NCBI RefSeq assembly: GCF_001640805.2
Contig: NC_066852.1
Span: 4,014,194 to 4,078,193, forward strand
DNA length: 64,000 nt
Direction of reading: 5' to 3'
Source of the DNA: Lates calcarifer
Taxonomy: Eukaryota > Chordata > Actinopteri > Centropomidae
Of this stretch, positions 34,951 through 45,600 are shown in pieces (position 1 is the first letter of the stretch; every line of letters begins with the position of its first letter). Both the position numbers and the translations under genes were made by a program. The notes under the pieces were generated by a model that saw only the letters and a list, made by a program, of their open reading frames with translations, was not told where the DNA came from and searched no databases.

Positions 34951-37278
34951 TCAGTTTTTATGAGAATCCCAAACTCATCAGATCATTGGAGTAGCAGTAG
35001 TAGTAATGATTAGTATTAGTAATGATTAAGTTGAGTTGAAATAACACTACACTCCTTTGTCTATTTTCCCTCGTTCTCACCTCTTGTCTCCAGGATCTCC
35101 AGGATCTGCCTGAGAGCCTGAAGACTGTCTATTACCTGTGGGAGTCAGTTACAGGACAAAACTGCTGGCAAAGAAAAACATACCCCATAAATGATGGCAC
35201 ATGGATCCTTCTACACAATACCAGCAGAAATGTTTGGCTTATTTCTCCTGCATACAGAGGAATCTGATCTGACACAGAGTCTGTTTGGTAAGGGAGCAGC
35301 AGAGTGGCAGGTCATAGATAAGAGAATTTATGTAAGGACAAGATTAGAAACTCATCTTATGGCTGTGTCCCCTCAACATGGACCTGCTTGATAGTAAAGC
35401 TCATCTCACAAGGAGCAGATAGGCACTGTCTACACAGAAGGTGCAGTGTGAGCAACATGTTAGCACAGCAGCAGCAGGTCTAGTGTGTGTGTGTGTGTCT
35501 GCACAGGAGGCATTCAGGCACAGCACTGAGCTGTAGTCACCTGTGTTTTAGAAGCAGTCACAGCCTCAGAATAAACAGCTACAGGTGTAAAGCACAGCAA
35601 AACATCTGAATCTGAATGAAATGTTTCGTATTGTAATTCTGTAGAGATTTTGTTGCAGTCAGGTTTATGTCAACTCTCCCAATCAAAATTGTTACAGGTC
35701 AGAAGGATGATCCATGATTCATTTATAGAACACATATTGAAATTGTGCTTCAGATTAGAAGGTGATACACAGGGAAATAATGGCATGAACATAATGATAA
35801 AAGAATGGATGATAAAAGAATCACTCATGAATAATGATTTAACATTAAGATTCAGGATTCAGATTGAGATTCTTGTCTAAAGAGCAGATGATTTGCTTAA
35901 AGAGTAAAGACTAATAACAATGTTTTACTACAAGGTTACATTTCTCATCTGATATTTGCTCAAGTGCCAATCAGACAACATGGTCCAATGAACCACAGCA
36001 GACCAATGAAGCCCAATCACTTTGGTGTCACTGTTAATAATCAAGGGCACTACAGCAGATGAAACCACAGTCATCAGATAAAATAAGTTTAGCTGTGGAC
36101 TGCTTATCTAAAATCACTAATGAAGCCTTCCGCTGAAAGCCTGCACCCAAAGAATCCACCTGTGCCCCTTTTCAGTCATTACATCTGGCACAGTCTGCCT
36201 TTTAAAGGCTTGTGTTTGGCATGATGAACCTGGAAACTGGAATGCTGCAGCAGCTAGACCTCTATCATTGATCTTGGCATGAGTGTGCCTCCTTGTTACT
36301 TTATTACCTGTAAGTCCTTAAAATTAAAACACACACAACTGAAATACTGAATAGGTCAAACTTAAAACTCAATAACAAATGGTGTAGTTCAGCATTTCAT
36401 CAAAGGATCCATCTGCTGTGACAAATCTCTGTTGTGCTGTTAGGACAGTAAATGGAGAGGAAAGGAGGGAGAGAAAAGGAGGACAGATACTGTAGCTGAA
36501 TTAAACACAGGGGCCATATGATTTGACCCTGCTGCAGGTCAATTCAGCTGATGATTGTGTTTAACTGTTGAAGCTATTAAATACCGAGTATGCTCGGATT
36601 TCTCATTTACCTCACTGCATTCTTTGCTGTTTTACATTAATGATGATGCAGATGCTGAATGGACAGACAGATCATCTATTCACGAGCTATGCACTGAACA
36701 GGAAATAGAGCTCAGCAATTAGTGGAGCTGCAGCTTTATTAAGCTTTTACTCCTGAGATGTGCTGCACAGTTCTTCTCAATATGTGTGACATAATGGAAC
36801 TGACTCTGTCTGACAGTGCTGGACAGTTGTTGGCTCCAGCCAGGTCAGAGTATTCAGTGATGTCATCCTCACCAAGGCTGCAGTCCTTTCCTAACCACTT
36901 CTCCTTGACCTTGATGGAAACATCATGAGGTCAAGGAAAGATGTGAAGGAGAACAGATAAGGAACTAGGAAAGAGAACTTATTTATTTATTTAGAGAATC
37001 TGACTGCACCTTATTTATAACACATTGAGGACATCGACAAACTCAGTGCTGTAGGCTACAGTTCAATAATAATAATAATAATAATTATAATAAAAGTGTA
37101 ATAATAATATAATAACATGAAAGGAATATACAAGTAAATAAGTTGAGAAAGTTGAGCCATTAAAGTAACAATAAAGAAGGAGTGACCGTGCCAGAGTAAA
37201 TAATATTCAGTCAGAAATATAGTTTTATGTTTTAAATATGGTTTCCTGTTGGAAAAATATGTAATAATGAAACTTGTC
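34951..37278. other. Unassigned spacer
   Basis: No gene or element recognised. A short (AAT)n tract lies near 37064-37083. Confidence 0.45.
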
Positions 37279-37431
37279 GAGGCAGATGGCCGGCCACCCC
37301 GAGTCTGGTTCTGCTTGAGGTTTCTGCCTCTTAAGGAAGTTTTTCCTTGCCACTGTCGCCTAGTGCTTGCTCATCGGTGGGAATTGTTGGGAAGATAAAG
37401 AGTACGGTCTAAACCTGCTCTATATGTCATA
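37279..37431 (+). mobile_element. L2 LINE 3' UTR fragment
   Basis: 'GGCCGGCCACCCCGAGTCTG', 'GGTTTCTGCCTCTTAAGGAA' and 'TACGGTCTAAACCTGCTC' correspond, on the opposite strand, to the 3' UTR at 62810-62975. It stops at a TA where the Tc1-like element begins. Confidence 0.8.
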
Positions 37432-37433
37432 TA

Positions 37434-38470
37434 CACTGCTCAAAAAAATAAAGGGAACACTTAAACAATACAATGTAACTCCAAGTCAATCGCACTTCTG
37501 TGAAATCAGCCTGTCCAGTTAGGAAGCAACACTGATTGTGAATCAATTTCACCTGCTGTTGTGCAAATGGAACAGACAACAGGTGGAAATGAGAGGCAAT
37601 TAGCGAGACAGCTCCTATAAAGGAGTGGTTCTGCAGGTGGTGACCACAGATCATTTCTCTGTTCTCATCCTTTATGGCTGATGTTTTGGTCACTTTTGCA
37701 TTTTGTCAGTGCTCTCAACCCTAGAGGTAGCATGAGGCAGTGTCTACAACCCACAGAAGTTGCTCAGGTAGTGCAGCTCATCCAGGATGGTACATCAATG
37801 CAAGCTGTGGCAAGAAGGTTTGCTGTGTCTGTCAGCACAGTGTCCAGAGCATGGAGGAGATACCAGGAGACAGGCCTGTACACCAGGAGACATGGAGGGG
37901 GCTGTAGGAGGGCAACAACCCAGCAGCAGGACCGCTACCTCCTCCTTTGTGCAAGGAGGAAAAGGAGGAGCACTGCCGGAGCCCTGCAAAATGACCTCCA
38001 GCAGGACACTAATATGCATGTTTCTGCTCAGACTGTCAGAAACAGACTCCATGAGGGTGGTATGAGGGCCCAACGTCCACAAGTGGGGCTTGTGCTTACA
38101 GCCCAACACCGTGCAGGGCGTTTGGCAATTGCCAGAGAACATCAAGATTGGCAGATTCACCACTGGCGTCCTGTGCTCTTCACGGATGAGAGCAGGTTCA
38201 CACAGAGCACATGTGACCGACGTGACAGAGTCTGGAGATGCCGTGGAGAATGTTCTGCTGCCTGCAACATCCTCCAGCAGGCATTTCTTTGGAGGGTCAC
38301 ACAGCCCTCCATGTGCTAGCCAGAGGTACCCTGACTGCAATTAGGTACTGGGATGAGATCCTCAGACCCATTGTGAGACCATTATGCTGGGGCAGTGGGC
38401 CCTGGGTTCCTTCTGATGCATGACAATGCTGGGCCTCATGTGGCTGCAGTGTGTCAGCAGGCATTGATGC
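37434..38470 (+). mobile_element. Tc1-like transposon, 3'-truncated
   Basis: Left terminus 'CACTGCTCAAAAAAATAAAG' starts directly after a TA. The transposase follows from about 37732. Recognisable coding sequence runs to about 38470 and the right end, with its inverted repeat, is not found. It sits inside an L2 3' UTR fragment, whose continuation I do not find on the other side. Confidence 0.85.
37681..38319 (+). pseudogene. Tc1-like transposase, frame-shifted and truncated
   Basis: The frame is 212 residues; the likely start is the Met at 37732 ('[16 protein letters not shown]'). The N-terminus is a paired-type helix-turn-helix domain: '[20 protein letters not shown]' is the first recognition helix region, followed by '[12 protein letters not shown]' and '[14 protein letters not shown]' of the second. 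'LFTDESRF' near residue 164 gives the first catalytic Asp. Frame is lost near 38250-38300: the continuation '[13 protein letters not shown]' and then 'LMHDNAGPHVA' (second Asp block, near 38415-38450) are in other frames. The third acidic residue lies beyond the truncation. Inactive; a minus-strand frame at 37795-38340 is only its shadow. Confidence 0.85.
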
Positions 38471-38988
38471 TATGGACTGGTAAACTGGTAACTGATAAAT
38501 TCAACTGCGATTAAGAACAAACATGATATCACTGGCCATATGCAATGGGGCGAAGGAGCTCTAAGTCCATGACTCCCTTATCCTACTCTGACTCACGTAG
38601 GGACCCATTTGTTTTTAGAACTATTTCTAGTGCAGACATCTGTAAAGACTTGAAGGCAGTTTTAGATTATGGTGATATACAAGCATGCCTCTTGTCCATC
38701 TAATATACCACAATGCCAACCAATCAGAGTGTTTTAAAAAGTATCACATTTCAATCAACTGTAAATAAAAAAAATACATGTGTGTGCATGAAGTTGTAGA
38801 GAGGGTTTTTGTCAGGTTTTATGAAGTATTTTTTATTTTGCATGTTCAGAAATTCAGTTTTTCTTTTCGTTGCCTCAGGGCAACATTGTCTTCTTGAGGG
38901 AGACTTTGCTAACAGTGTGTTTGAATGTAATCATGTATTATTTCATGTTCTATAAATGCAATAGTATTTTTATTCCCTTGACAGAAAA
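38471..38988. other. Unassigned spacer before the piggyBac-like relic
   Basis: AT-rich. The 5' terminus of the piggyBac-like element may lie here but I could not identify it. Confidence 0.35.
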
Positions 38989-40142
38989 ATGGACGTAAGA
39001 TTGCTCTGCGGGAGGACAGAGCAGGATCCCCATGTTAGGGAAATCCCATCTGACAGTGAGGACAGTGACATAGACAGCAATGACAGCGACGAAGAGTGGA
39101 GTGGAGAGAAAGGTTTGAGCAGAACAGAAAAATAGGGTTTTAATTTCATAAAGCAGACAGAATAGCTGTAGTTGTTCTGGTTGTATTTTCATTAGCATTG
39201 AGAGCTTACTTTTTATATATTTTTTATAGACACTCAAGATAACAATGACAGTGAAGATGAACAAGAAGATAACCATGACAATCCGTATGAAGATGACAGC
39301 AGTTCTTTCAAAACCCCTTGATGGAAAACATGTTACAGCACTGCCTTCCAAGTACAGCCTGAATGGTCACATATTGCTCCATCAGCTAGTGAAATTCTGT
39401 CTCCTTAACAGTATTTTGAAGCTCTTCTCTCTGATGACCTCCTTGAGCTAACTGTTCATGAGTCAAACCTGTATAGCATCCAGTGCAATCCTGTAAAACC
39501 ACTCAATCTTATTGTTCAAGAACTTGAACAGTTCCTTGTTGCTGATGTGATGCCGCTTGCATGGTGGGAGCCCATCAAAAGATTTCTCAATATTAACAAC
39601 AACAGTTGCCAGCCCACAAGAGACATGGGTGATTATGATGAGCTGTACAAGAAAATGGTGCCATTTAAGGGCAAAAGCAAATTCAAGCAGTACGTATCCA
39701 GTAAACCAAGAAAATGGGGTTTTAAAATATTAGTCCTTGCTAGATCAGATAGCATTCCACACAATTTTGAAGTTGACTTGTTGCATTTACTGATTGTACT
39801 GTATTGCATCAATGTCAGGTCAAAAAAGTGCCTTGTCTTTCATTTGATAGACATGGCAGTGGCGACATGCAGGCTGCTCGATCCAAAAAAGAAAGCCAGA
39901 AGAGAGAGTGAACCAGTGAAGGGATTTCCGAAAAGTATGAGGAGAACCAGAAGAAGCAGGGACAAATCAGGATGTCCGCTCGGACAATACATCACACTGG
40001 CCAACAATGTGTGACAACAAGTTAAGATGCAGGGTTGCTGGGTGCGCAGGAACACCAAAAGTGATGTGTATAAAGTGTAATGTGCACCTCTGTTTTGTGA
40101 AGTTTCACACAGTAGTGACAGCAATGTCTCACAACATGTAAT
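38989..40142 (+). pseudogene. piggyBac-like transposase relic (PGBD-type)
   Basis: Pieces of a piggyBac-family transposase are lined up on one strand. An acidic N-terminus opens it ('PSDSEDSDIDSNDSDEEWSG', 39040-39110, and 'DNNDSEDEQEDNHDN', 39240-39290). Next 'YFEALLSDDLLEL', 'NLYSIQCNPVKPL' and 'ELEQFLVADVM' (39410-39550) match the start of the catalytic region. A 155-residue frame (39547-40014) then gives 'WWEPIKRFLNI', 'MVPFKGKSKFKQYVSSKPRK' and 'WGFKILVLARSDSIPHNFEV'. A C-terminal cysteine-rich block ('RCRVAGC', 'VMCIKCNVHLCF', 40008-40142) closes it. Family members carry the first catalytic Asp just before 'QMVPFKGKS'. Here 'DELYKK' leads straight in, so that segment is missing. Stops and frame changes also separate the pieces. 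Terminal inverted repeats and TTAA sites were not identified. Confidence 0.8.
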
Positions 40143-40218
40143 CAATATGACATGACACTAGACAATACAAACCTAAGCCTATATCAAGTCTTATGATTTG
40201 ACACTAGGACATTGCCCT

Positions 40219-40310
40219 CCTAGAATGCTGGTTTACTGGTGGTTCCCAGAGTTTCCAGGAGTAGAATGGGATGAAGGGCCTTCAGCTATCAGGCCCCTCT
40301 ACTGACCTTC
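40219..40310 (+). mobile_element. L2 LINE ORF2 C-terminal scrap
   Basis: 'AATGCTGGTTTACTGGTGGT', 'TCCCAGAGTTTCCAGGAGTA' and 'ATCAGGCCCCTCTACTG' match the coding sequence for 'NAGLLVVPRVSRSRMG' seen on the minus strand at 63430-63520. About 90 bases only. Confidence 0.75.
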
Positions 40311-41253
40311 ACCCAGTTTGAACAGCATGATTGATACACATCTACCACATTCTTAATCCACATTATACAACAGTTAGTTCCATCTGCACATTGTGAATTG
40401 TTGAGAGACACCGCACAGGTTCCTATAACCCCAGTACGGCTAAGAGCTAACACTTGCATCACTTACTGCCACAGGGATCTACTCCAGTCCCTCCAAAAAA
40501 CAAAACTACTGGAGGAAAGAGAAGAAAAAAACATATGTGAAGATAATATGGTGTGATGATTTTATTTGCTGGCCTCCCAAGATGCAGAACTAACTAACTA
40601 ATAAATAATACTAATACTACTACTACTACTACTAATAATAATAATAATAATAATAAACCAAAAAAAAAACAAAAAAAAACAACAACAACAACAAAAAACA
40701 ACCAAACAATTCAAAAACTGAATCTGAATATAGCAGAGTTCCTCAATAACTCACAGGAACAATTCCATGGGAATAAAACACATTCTGTGAGTCAGTCTTA
40801 CATCTGTCTAATTCACCAAACTCCAAACAGCTATGATGATTGGATGTAACACAAAGGATGTTGTTGCTTAGCAACCATTTCTTTCTAACAGAAGACAAGT
40901 CTGTCTTTGTTTTGCTTAATGATAATACCATGTGCTATGACCTTGTGCAGCTTCCCCACTTGAAAGGGACTGTTCATCTACCCAGAGTTTTAAAACTGGA
41001 TTTCACTCAATGACAAAACAGCTCATCCTTTTTTCTATTTTTATTCCTTAAGGTTTAAACACTGCCATATATGCTGCTTCATATACACATCAGAAAAATA
41101 TGCATTCATACATTTTAAATACTGTAAACTCATCAAGTAAGCAAGCATAATTTCACTTGATTTATACATTTTTCAATTTTTTATTTAATATCAAATAATA
41201 TATGCATTTCATCAGATCTTTTACATTTTCTGATCATACTAATTGAAATTAGT
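40311..41253. other. Spacer with (ACT)n/(AAT)n and A-rich tract
   Basis: An imperfect ACT/AAT repeat and A-rich tract occupies about 40608-40705. Nothing else recognised. Confidence 0.6.
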
Positions 41254-41344
41254 GGCGGGCGGGGTTCAGTATCTTGCCCAAGGATACTTCGGCATGCGGA
41301 CTGGAGGAGCCGGGAATTGAACCACCGACCTTCTAATTGGTGGG
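41254..41344 (-). mobile_element. SINE head fragment, (TTTACCA) tail family
   Basis: On the minus strand this is the tRNA-like head up to 'AAGATACTGAACCCC'; body and tail are missing. It meets the next copy head to head at about 41343. Confidence 0.8.
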
Positions 41345-41595
41345 CGGCTGTGGCTCAGGAGGTAGAGCAGTCGCCTACCAATCAGAAGGTCGGTACTGAA
41401 GATACTGAACCCCAAATTGCCTCCGATATGTGTGCATCGCATTGGTGTGTGAATGTGTGTATAGAAAAGCACTTTGTATATAGAACATGTGCTGTATGAA
41501 TGTGTGTGAATGGGGTGAATATGATCTGTAGTGTGAAGCGCTTTGAGTGGTCGAAAAGACTAGAAAAGCGCTATATAAGTACAGTCCATTTACCA
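41343..41595 (+). mobile_element. SINE, (TTTACCA) tail family, B-box deleted
   Basis: Starts 'GGCGGCTGTGGCTCAGGAGG' (A-box region) and ends 'TAAGTACAGTCCATTTACCA'. The head is deleted between 'AGAAGGTCGGT' and 'ACTGAAGATACTG', removing the B-box, so Pol III transcription from its own head is unlikely. Confidence 0.85.
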
Positions 41596-41630
41596 ATATC
41601 AACTAATGAAATCTTTTTACATATTTTAGC

Positions 41631-41909
41631 AAATGGTAAATGGACAGGTACTTATATAGTGCTTTTCTAGTCATATCGGCCACTCAAAGCACTTTACACT
41701 ACCCATCACATTCACCCATTCACACAGCGCTTGCACTATTATAAAACGCTCTAACACATTCACACACCGATGTTACAAACATCGGGGGCAACATGGGGTT
41801 CAGTATCTTGCCCAAGGATACTTCAGCACGGACTGGAGGAGCCGGGGATCGAACCGCTGACCTTCCGATTAGTGGGTGACCCACTCTACCTCCTGAGCCA
41901 CAGCCACAA
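41631..41909 (-). mobile_element. SINE, (TTTACCA) tail family, near full length
   Basis: On the minus strand it starts at 'GTGGCTGTGGCTCAGGAGG' and includes 'GCGGTTCGATCCCCGGC' (B-box), 'GATACTGAACCCCATG', 'GCTTTGAGTGGCCGAT' and a 'TCCATTTACCATTT' tail. It lies tail to tail with the previous copy, 35 bases apart. Confidence 0.85.
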
Positions 41910-42299
41910 ACAATGATCTCATCATCAATCAGTCAACACACCACCATATCTCTGTGTAGGTTCTCAGTCATCCAGGTCAAAAGGTGCCAAAAGGCTTCCT
42001 CAGTTTTGAAAACTAGTTGGGGAGTCCCAGGTACTTACCTTCTAGGAGATGGCCCTTGAGAGTCGTTAACCCACTCTGTTGTTATGTGAGTCATTACCGC
42101 TTTTCCTTGACATCAATGGAAAACGGAAAAGAGAACTGTGGTGTTTAGAGAATCAGTTTACTTAGAAAATGGTGTACACCTCCTTTTGTATGTACGCGGT
42201 GTTTATGAATGAGGCCCCTGGAATTACGAGTGCAGAGGTTTTTGTAGGCATGGTCTGTTAATGGTACTTGTCAAAAGCCTTTGAGAGTCTAGTATTAGG
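41910..42299. other. Unassigned spacer
   Basis: No element recognised; may hold further decayed sequence of the gypsy relic. Confidence 0.35.
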
Positions 42300-42310
42300 C
42301 GGTGCCCAAA

Positions 42311-42499
42311 TTACTGCTGCAGTCTTACCTGTGGCAGAGGATATGAGTCAGGGATGGTAACTGCATTAACTTTAGGAAAGTCACTTATGAAACGAGGGCA
42401 ACTGTCAGATTTAGCCTCCAGAAGACGTGGAGCACTCCAGGGGCTGGAACTGGATATGGCTAAACCATGTTGTAAAAGGTATTCTGTCTCTTTTGTCAT
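42311..42499 (-). pseudogene. Gypsy reverse transcriptase, N-terminal block
   Basis: The 62-residue frame reads 'EYLLQHGLAISSSSPWSAPR', then 'LLEAKSDSCPRFISDFPKVN', then 'AVTIPDSYPLPQ'. This is the first conserved block of Ty3/gypsy RT ('G.I..S.SPW.SP.....K.DG..R...DYR.LN'). Upstream, in shifted frames, 'VPTRTTVL' and a 'KHEINVKNVRPIK' piece (42600-42510) match the lead-in of fish gypsy RT. The catalytic YVDD-type box is not present. The Met is internal. Confidence 0.8.
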
Positions 42500-42829
42500 T
42501 GGTGCATGTTTTGTTGGATTAAGACGATAAGGATGCTATTTGATAGGTCTCACATTTTTAACATTAATTTCATGCTTTAGAACAGTGGTTCTAGTTGGGA
42601 CATCATTAAAGAGACAGGCAAAATGGACTAATTTATTACTACAGCAGCAGTGACTTTTAACGCCTCAGAATCTGGTAACTAAGCACTGTGATGTGAGGAA
42701 TAACACCTCAATAAATCATCATCACCGTCAGACATGCTAGGGGTCTCTGATACAGTCAGCATAGAGCTGCCAGAAACAACCTTTTAGCAGTAACATCAAA
42801 ACTTTATCATCCACCTGAGAGTCGTGTGA

Positions 42830-43300
42830 CAGCTGAGCGGTCAATTTGATGCCTCATTACCATCTGAGAGGAAGAGAGACTCTCTGTTACGTGAGCTGGC
42901 CTGATACAAACGCTCATGAACGTTCTAACATAATCTAACACACTGGGTGCAGAAGTTTCAGAGGACAAGAATTTATCTTGCAAAGATATGAGACAGGCGT
43001 GTCCAAAAATGAGTTCAGCTGGAGTGAATCCAAGGGACTCCTGAATGGCTTCTTAGACTGCAGACACCAACAGAATTCCCTCATCCCAATTTCTTCTAGT
43101 TTTGAGGCAGTGCTTATGGAGTATGGATTTCAAGGTCCAGTGCCACTGTTCTAAGGCACCTTGTGACCTTGTGTGATGGTGCACTTTGGAAACTGTGATG
43201 TATCTTCAGTGTTTTGAGGACCTGTTTAAAAAGTTTAGACTGAAAATTTATGCCTTAGTCAGCTTGGATGACATGGAGGAGATCAAATGTGGGAAAAAAG
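42830..43300 (-). pseudogene. Gypsy integrase, frame-shifted
   Basis: Read across frames, the minus strand gives 'NFQSKLFKQVLKTLKIHHS', 'SQGALEQWHWTLKSILHKHC', 'RRNWDEGILL', 'ESLGFTPAELIFGHA' and 'FLSSETSAPSVLDYV'. These match in order the C-terminal half of Ty3/gypsy integrase core and the segment after it. The glutamate normally found in 'ESQGALER' is not seen: the residues before 'SQGALEQW' read 'HHTR'. The zinc-binding HHCC part and the first catalytic Asp are absent, probably through deletion between here and 43440. Stops near 43060 and 43230 add to the damage. Confidence 0.72.
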
Positions 43301-43395
43301 AGAACAGACACACAGTTGTTCCTCTGTTGATGGTTTAACAGAGGGAACATCTATCTGGTAGACAGCTTTCCAATCACTGCAACTGCAGGAGACCA

Positions 43396-43791
43396 TTAAC
43401 GCACCAAAATATCTTTGTCAAGGCAATAGGCTACCTTTTCACCACTTGCTTTGTCAACACTGGGCACACTGGAGAGGTACTTCTTTAGCATCATGTCAGC
43501 CTTCTGAGGGGTGCACAGGTGTTTACAGGTTACCAGAAGAGATGTGCAGTCAGAGGATGATGTGTCTGGGTTGATGGAGCTCACCAGCTTGGCAGCAGTA
43601 TCAGGGGGAGACGCAGCAGTGATCTCCATCTTTTCATCCATTCTAGCTTCCTCTGAAAAGGCTGACATGAGCACATTGTCAGATGAAGGGACATCATCAT
43701 TTTTGTTTGCACTGAGGGTAATCCAACAATTCCAGTGGGGATTATGGACTGTGAACCGCCAGTGTCTCCGGGTGTTGATCTGCAGGTTCAC
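43396..43791 (-). pseudogene. Gypsy gag-pol linker region
   Basis: A 131-residue frame between the zinc knuckle and the integrase remnant. Most of it is not recognisable and is rich in Ser, Asp and Lys. The last part, 'YLSSVPSVDKASGEKVAYCL' and 'DKDILVR', resembles the short segment ahead of the integrase zinc finger in fish gypsy polyproteins. No protease 'DTG/DSG' motif is visible. Assignment comes mainly from position. Confidence 0.45.
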
Positions 43792-43937
43792 CAGTTAACA
43801 ATACTAAACAATGAAACAAGCATCTGGAGCTTCACTATGACCAAGACAATCATTTGTACACGGTTCAGCTTTAATTAGCCTTTTGGCTGCAGTGCACTCT
43901 GGGTAGACTTACGCTGCTCTTTGTGTTTCAGGTTTGG

Positions 43938-43979
43938 ACAGTTAGTGACAACATGTCCAGGTTTGTAGCAGTAAAAACA
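43938..43979 (-). pseudogene. Gag CCHC zinc knuckle
   Basis: The minus strand encodes 'CFYCYKPGHVVTNC', a CX2CX4HX4C nucleocapsid knuckle, preceded by basic residues ('YRGQRKRE') and followed by 'PNLKHKEQ'. In the intact element this gag segment would bind the RNA genome. Confidence 0.85.
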
Positions 43980-43990
43980 CTCCCTCTTTC

Positions 43991-45003
43991 TTTGCCCTCT
44001 GTATTTATAAAATTGACTTGTTTTCAAAGCTGGAGCATGACGAGGCTTTTCAGCAGAGACAGACGAGATAACAGTCTGCTAAGTTAGTGATGAGGATTCA
44101 GTTACACCTTTGTTACTGTCCAAATCTAAAAGCCTTTCTTACATCTTCACCAAATTCATGTGTGATCTTAAAGTAAAATGAGCATATAGTGGCTGTTGAA
44201 GGGGAACCAGGACTACTGCACAAAGATTAGAGCTGTTTCCATATAACTACTTCTTCTTTCACCAAAGAGAAGATGCTGTGCTTCCTCTCCAATAGCCATC
44301 CCGAGAGAAACTGATGACACTTGCCCAGAAAGTCTTAACATCTCAATCCATGACTTTCATCCAAACTGATGATAAAACATCTTTCTGGACTGTTCTTCAT
44401 GAGGTTTGACCAAATGAAGCCTCATGAGCTTAGAAGTGATTCTAGATGCTTTTTCCATGAGTGTACCAACACCTAATGTGCTGCTGATGAGAAGAAGTAG
44501 TATATTTCAGGAATTACATTCATTAGTAGCTGATGATTTCCCCCAGGAAAGCAGGCAGCACTCTGACTGAGCTTTATTAACATCATGTGTCAGTGTATGC
44601 AGAGAGATGGGGGATGGTGGACCATGTCCCCCTTCAGCTGTGTGCTACACCGCACCTTAACCACAACACAAACGGGGCCAGACAAAAGTCTGGGCCCAGC
44701 TCTGGATCCACATCAGCCTTTATGACCAGACATAATTTTAAACAAGCACAGTCCAAGCAGTGTCTGATTAAACAACAGTCACACTGTTCACAAATGATTG
44801 GCATGTTATTTTAATATATCGAGCACATGGTCAGAGGGAAGATGTCTGCACCTAGTTTAATTCTGATGATGACAACAGAACTGTAGTAATGTAACATGAC
44901 ATTTCATTGTAGCACTTCATTGATGAAATGGTATGAAATCATAAAGACATGGTGACCATTTGGTGCCCTAATTTGTCTAATTCATTTGCATACAGTGTTT
45001 AGC
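43991..45003. other. Possible further gag remnant and spacer
   Basis: Sequence right of the zinc knuckle to about 44450 may be decayed gag of the same relic, but I could not align it to a capsid motif. The rest is unassigned. Confidence 0.3.
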
Positions 45004-45070
45004 ATAAATAGAATAGAATCCTTTTATTGTCATCATGCATGGTAAAACTAGTACAACAAAATGTAAAGTG
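45004..45070 (-). mobile_element. Rex1/CR1-type LINE, extreme 3' end
   Basis: On the minus strand this ends 'AATAAAAGGATTCTATTCTA', the 3' terminus style of Rex1-type copies, with the same TTCTA-type tail as at 48221-48240. A 5'-truncated scrap. Confidence 0.5.
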
Positions 45071-45600
45071 CTATCTGTCATGATCGAGCTTAACACTGAA
45101 CTGAACCCCAAAACACAGACCCAGGATACAGACACAGTTCAGGTGAGGAAACATTGATATTTTATTGATCCACGTGGTTTCTTTTTAGAAAGGGAGGAGG
45201 GTTGGAATCAGGCTGGGTGACGAGGGGGGGAGTCAGGGCGGAGATTCAGGTGGGGTTGGCCGAGTGCCGGGCCAAGGAGCCGGGGAGAGCAAGGTAGCTT
45301 GTAGAGAGACCGGGGAGACTGGCGACAGAACACGGGGAAACAAAAGCATAGTAAGTGGAAGATCAAAAACGCTAGACTAAACTCTGATTACTGATCAGTA
45401 AACAAAGCAGCCAGGAGCATTACCACATGGTAAACTGGGATGATCTGGCAGCTTGTGACTGGAGAGCTGGGGTAGACATTCAGACGTGATGAGCTGATGG
45501 AGAACAGGTGAGACCAGCAACCAGCACAGCATCACGCCCCTGCAGAGAAGCACCCACACCCAAGAGGAGGAAGCCTTAACACTATCCATGAAACATCCAT
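45071..45600. repeat. Unclassified GC-rich repeat-like stretch
   Basis: GC content rises sharply over 45190-45560, with runs such as 'GACGAGGGGGGGAGTCAG' and 'GCCGGGCCAAGGAGCCGGGG'. The style, with 'TGTCATGATC' at the left, resembles LTR or solo-LTR material of fish elements. No paired LTR or coding sequence supports this. Confidence 0.3.

Larger units (their letters stand above)
42300..43990 (-). mobile_element. Ty3/gypsy retrotransposon relic, Gmr1-like
   Basis: In minus-strand order the relic shows a gag zinc knuckle (43979-43938), a poorly conserved linker (43791-43396), integrase (about 43300-42830), then the start of reverse transcriptase (about 42600-42311). Ordinary Ty3/gypsy elements place integrase after RNase H. 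Integrase upstream of reverse transcriptase is the arrangement described for Gmr1-type elements of fish and other deuterostomes. LTRs, protease, and RT beyond its first block were not found. The left limit is where RT similarity stops. Confidence 0.72.

Noticed and set aside
37795..38340. 181-residue minus-strand frame
   Set aside because: It is the antisense shadow of the Tc1-like transposase; the plus strand has the recognisable HTH and DDE-type blocks.
38950..39351. 133-residue minus-strand frame with hydrophobic stretches
   Set aside because: Antisense of the acidic N-terminal part of the piggyBac-like relic; the hydrophobic look comes from reading Asp/Glu codons backwards.
41343..41413. 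Possible tRNA gene
   Set aside because: The A-box-like head is followed by a deletion of the B-box and by SINE body sequence; no cloverleaf can be completed.
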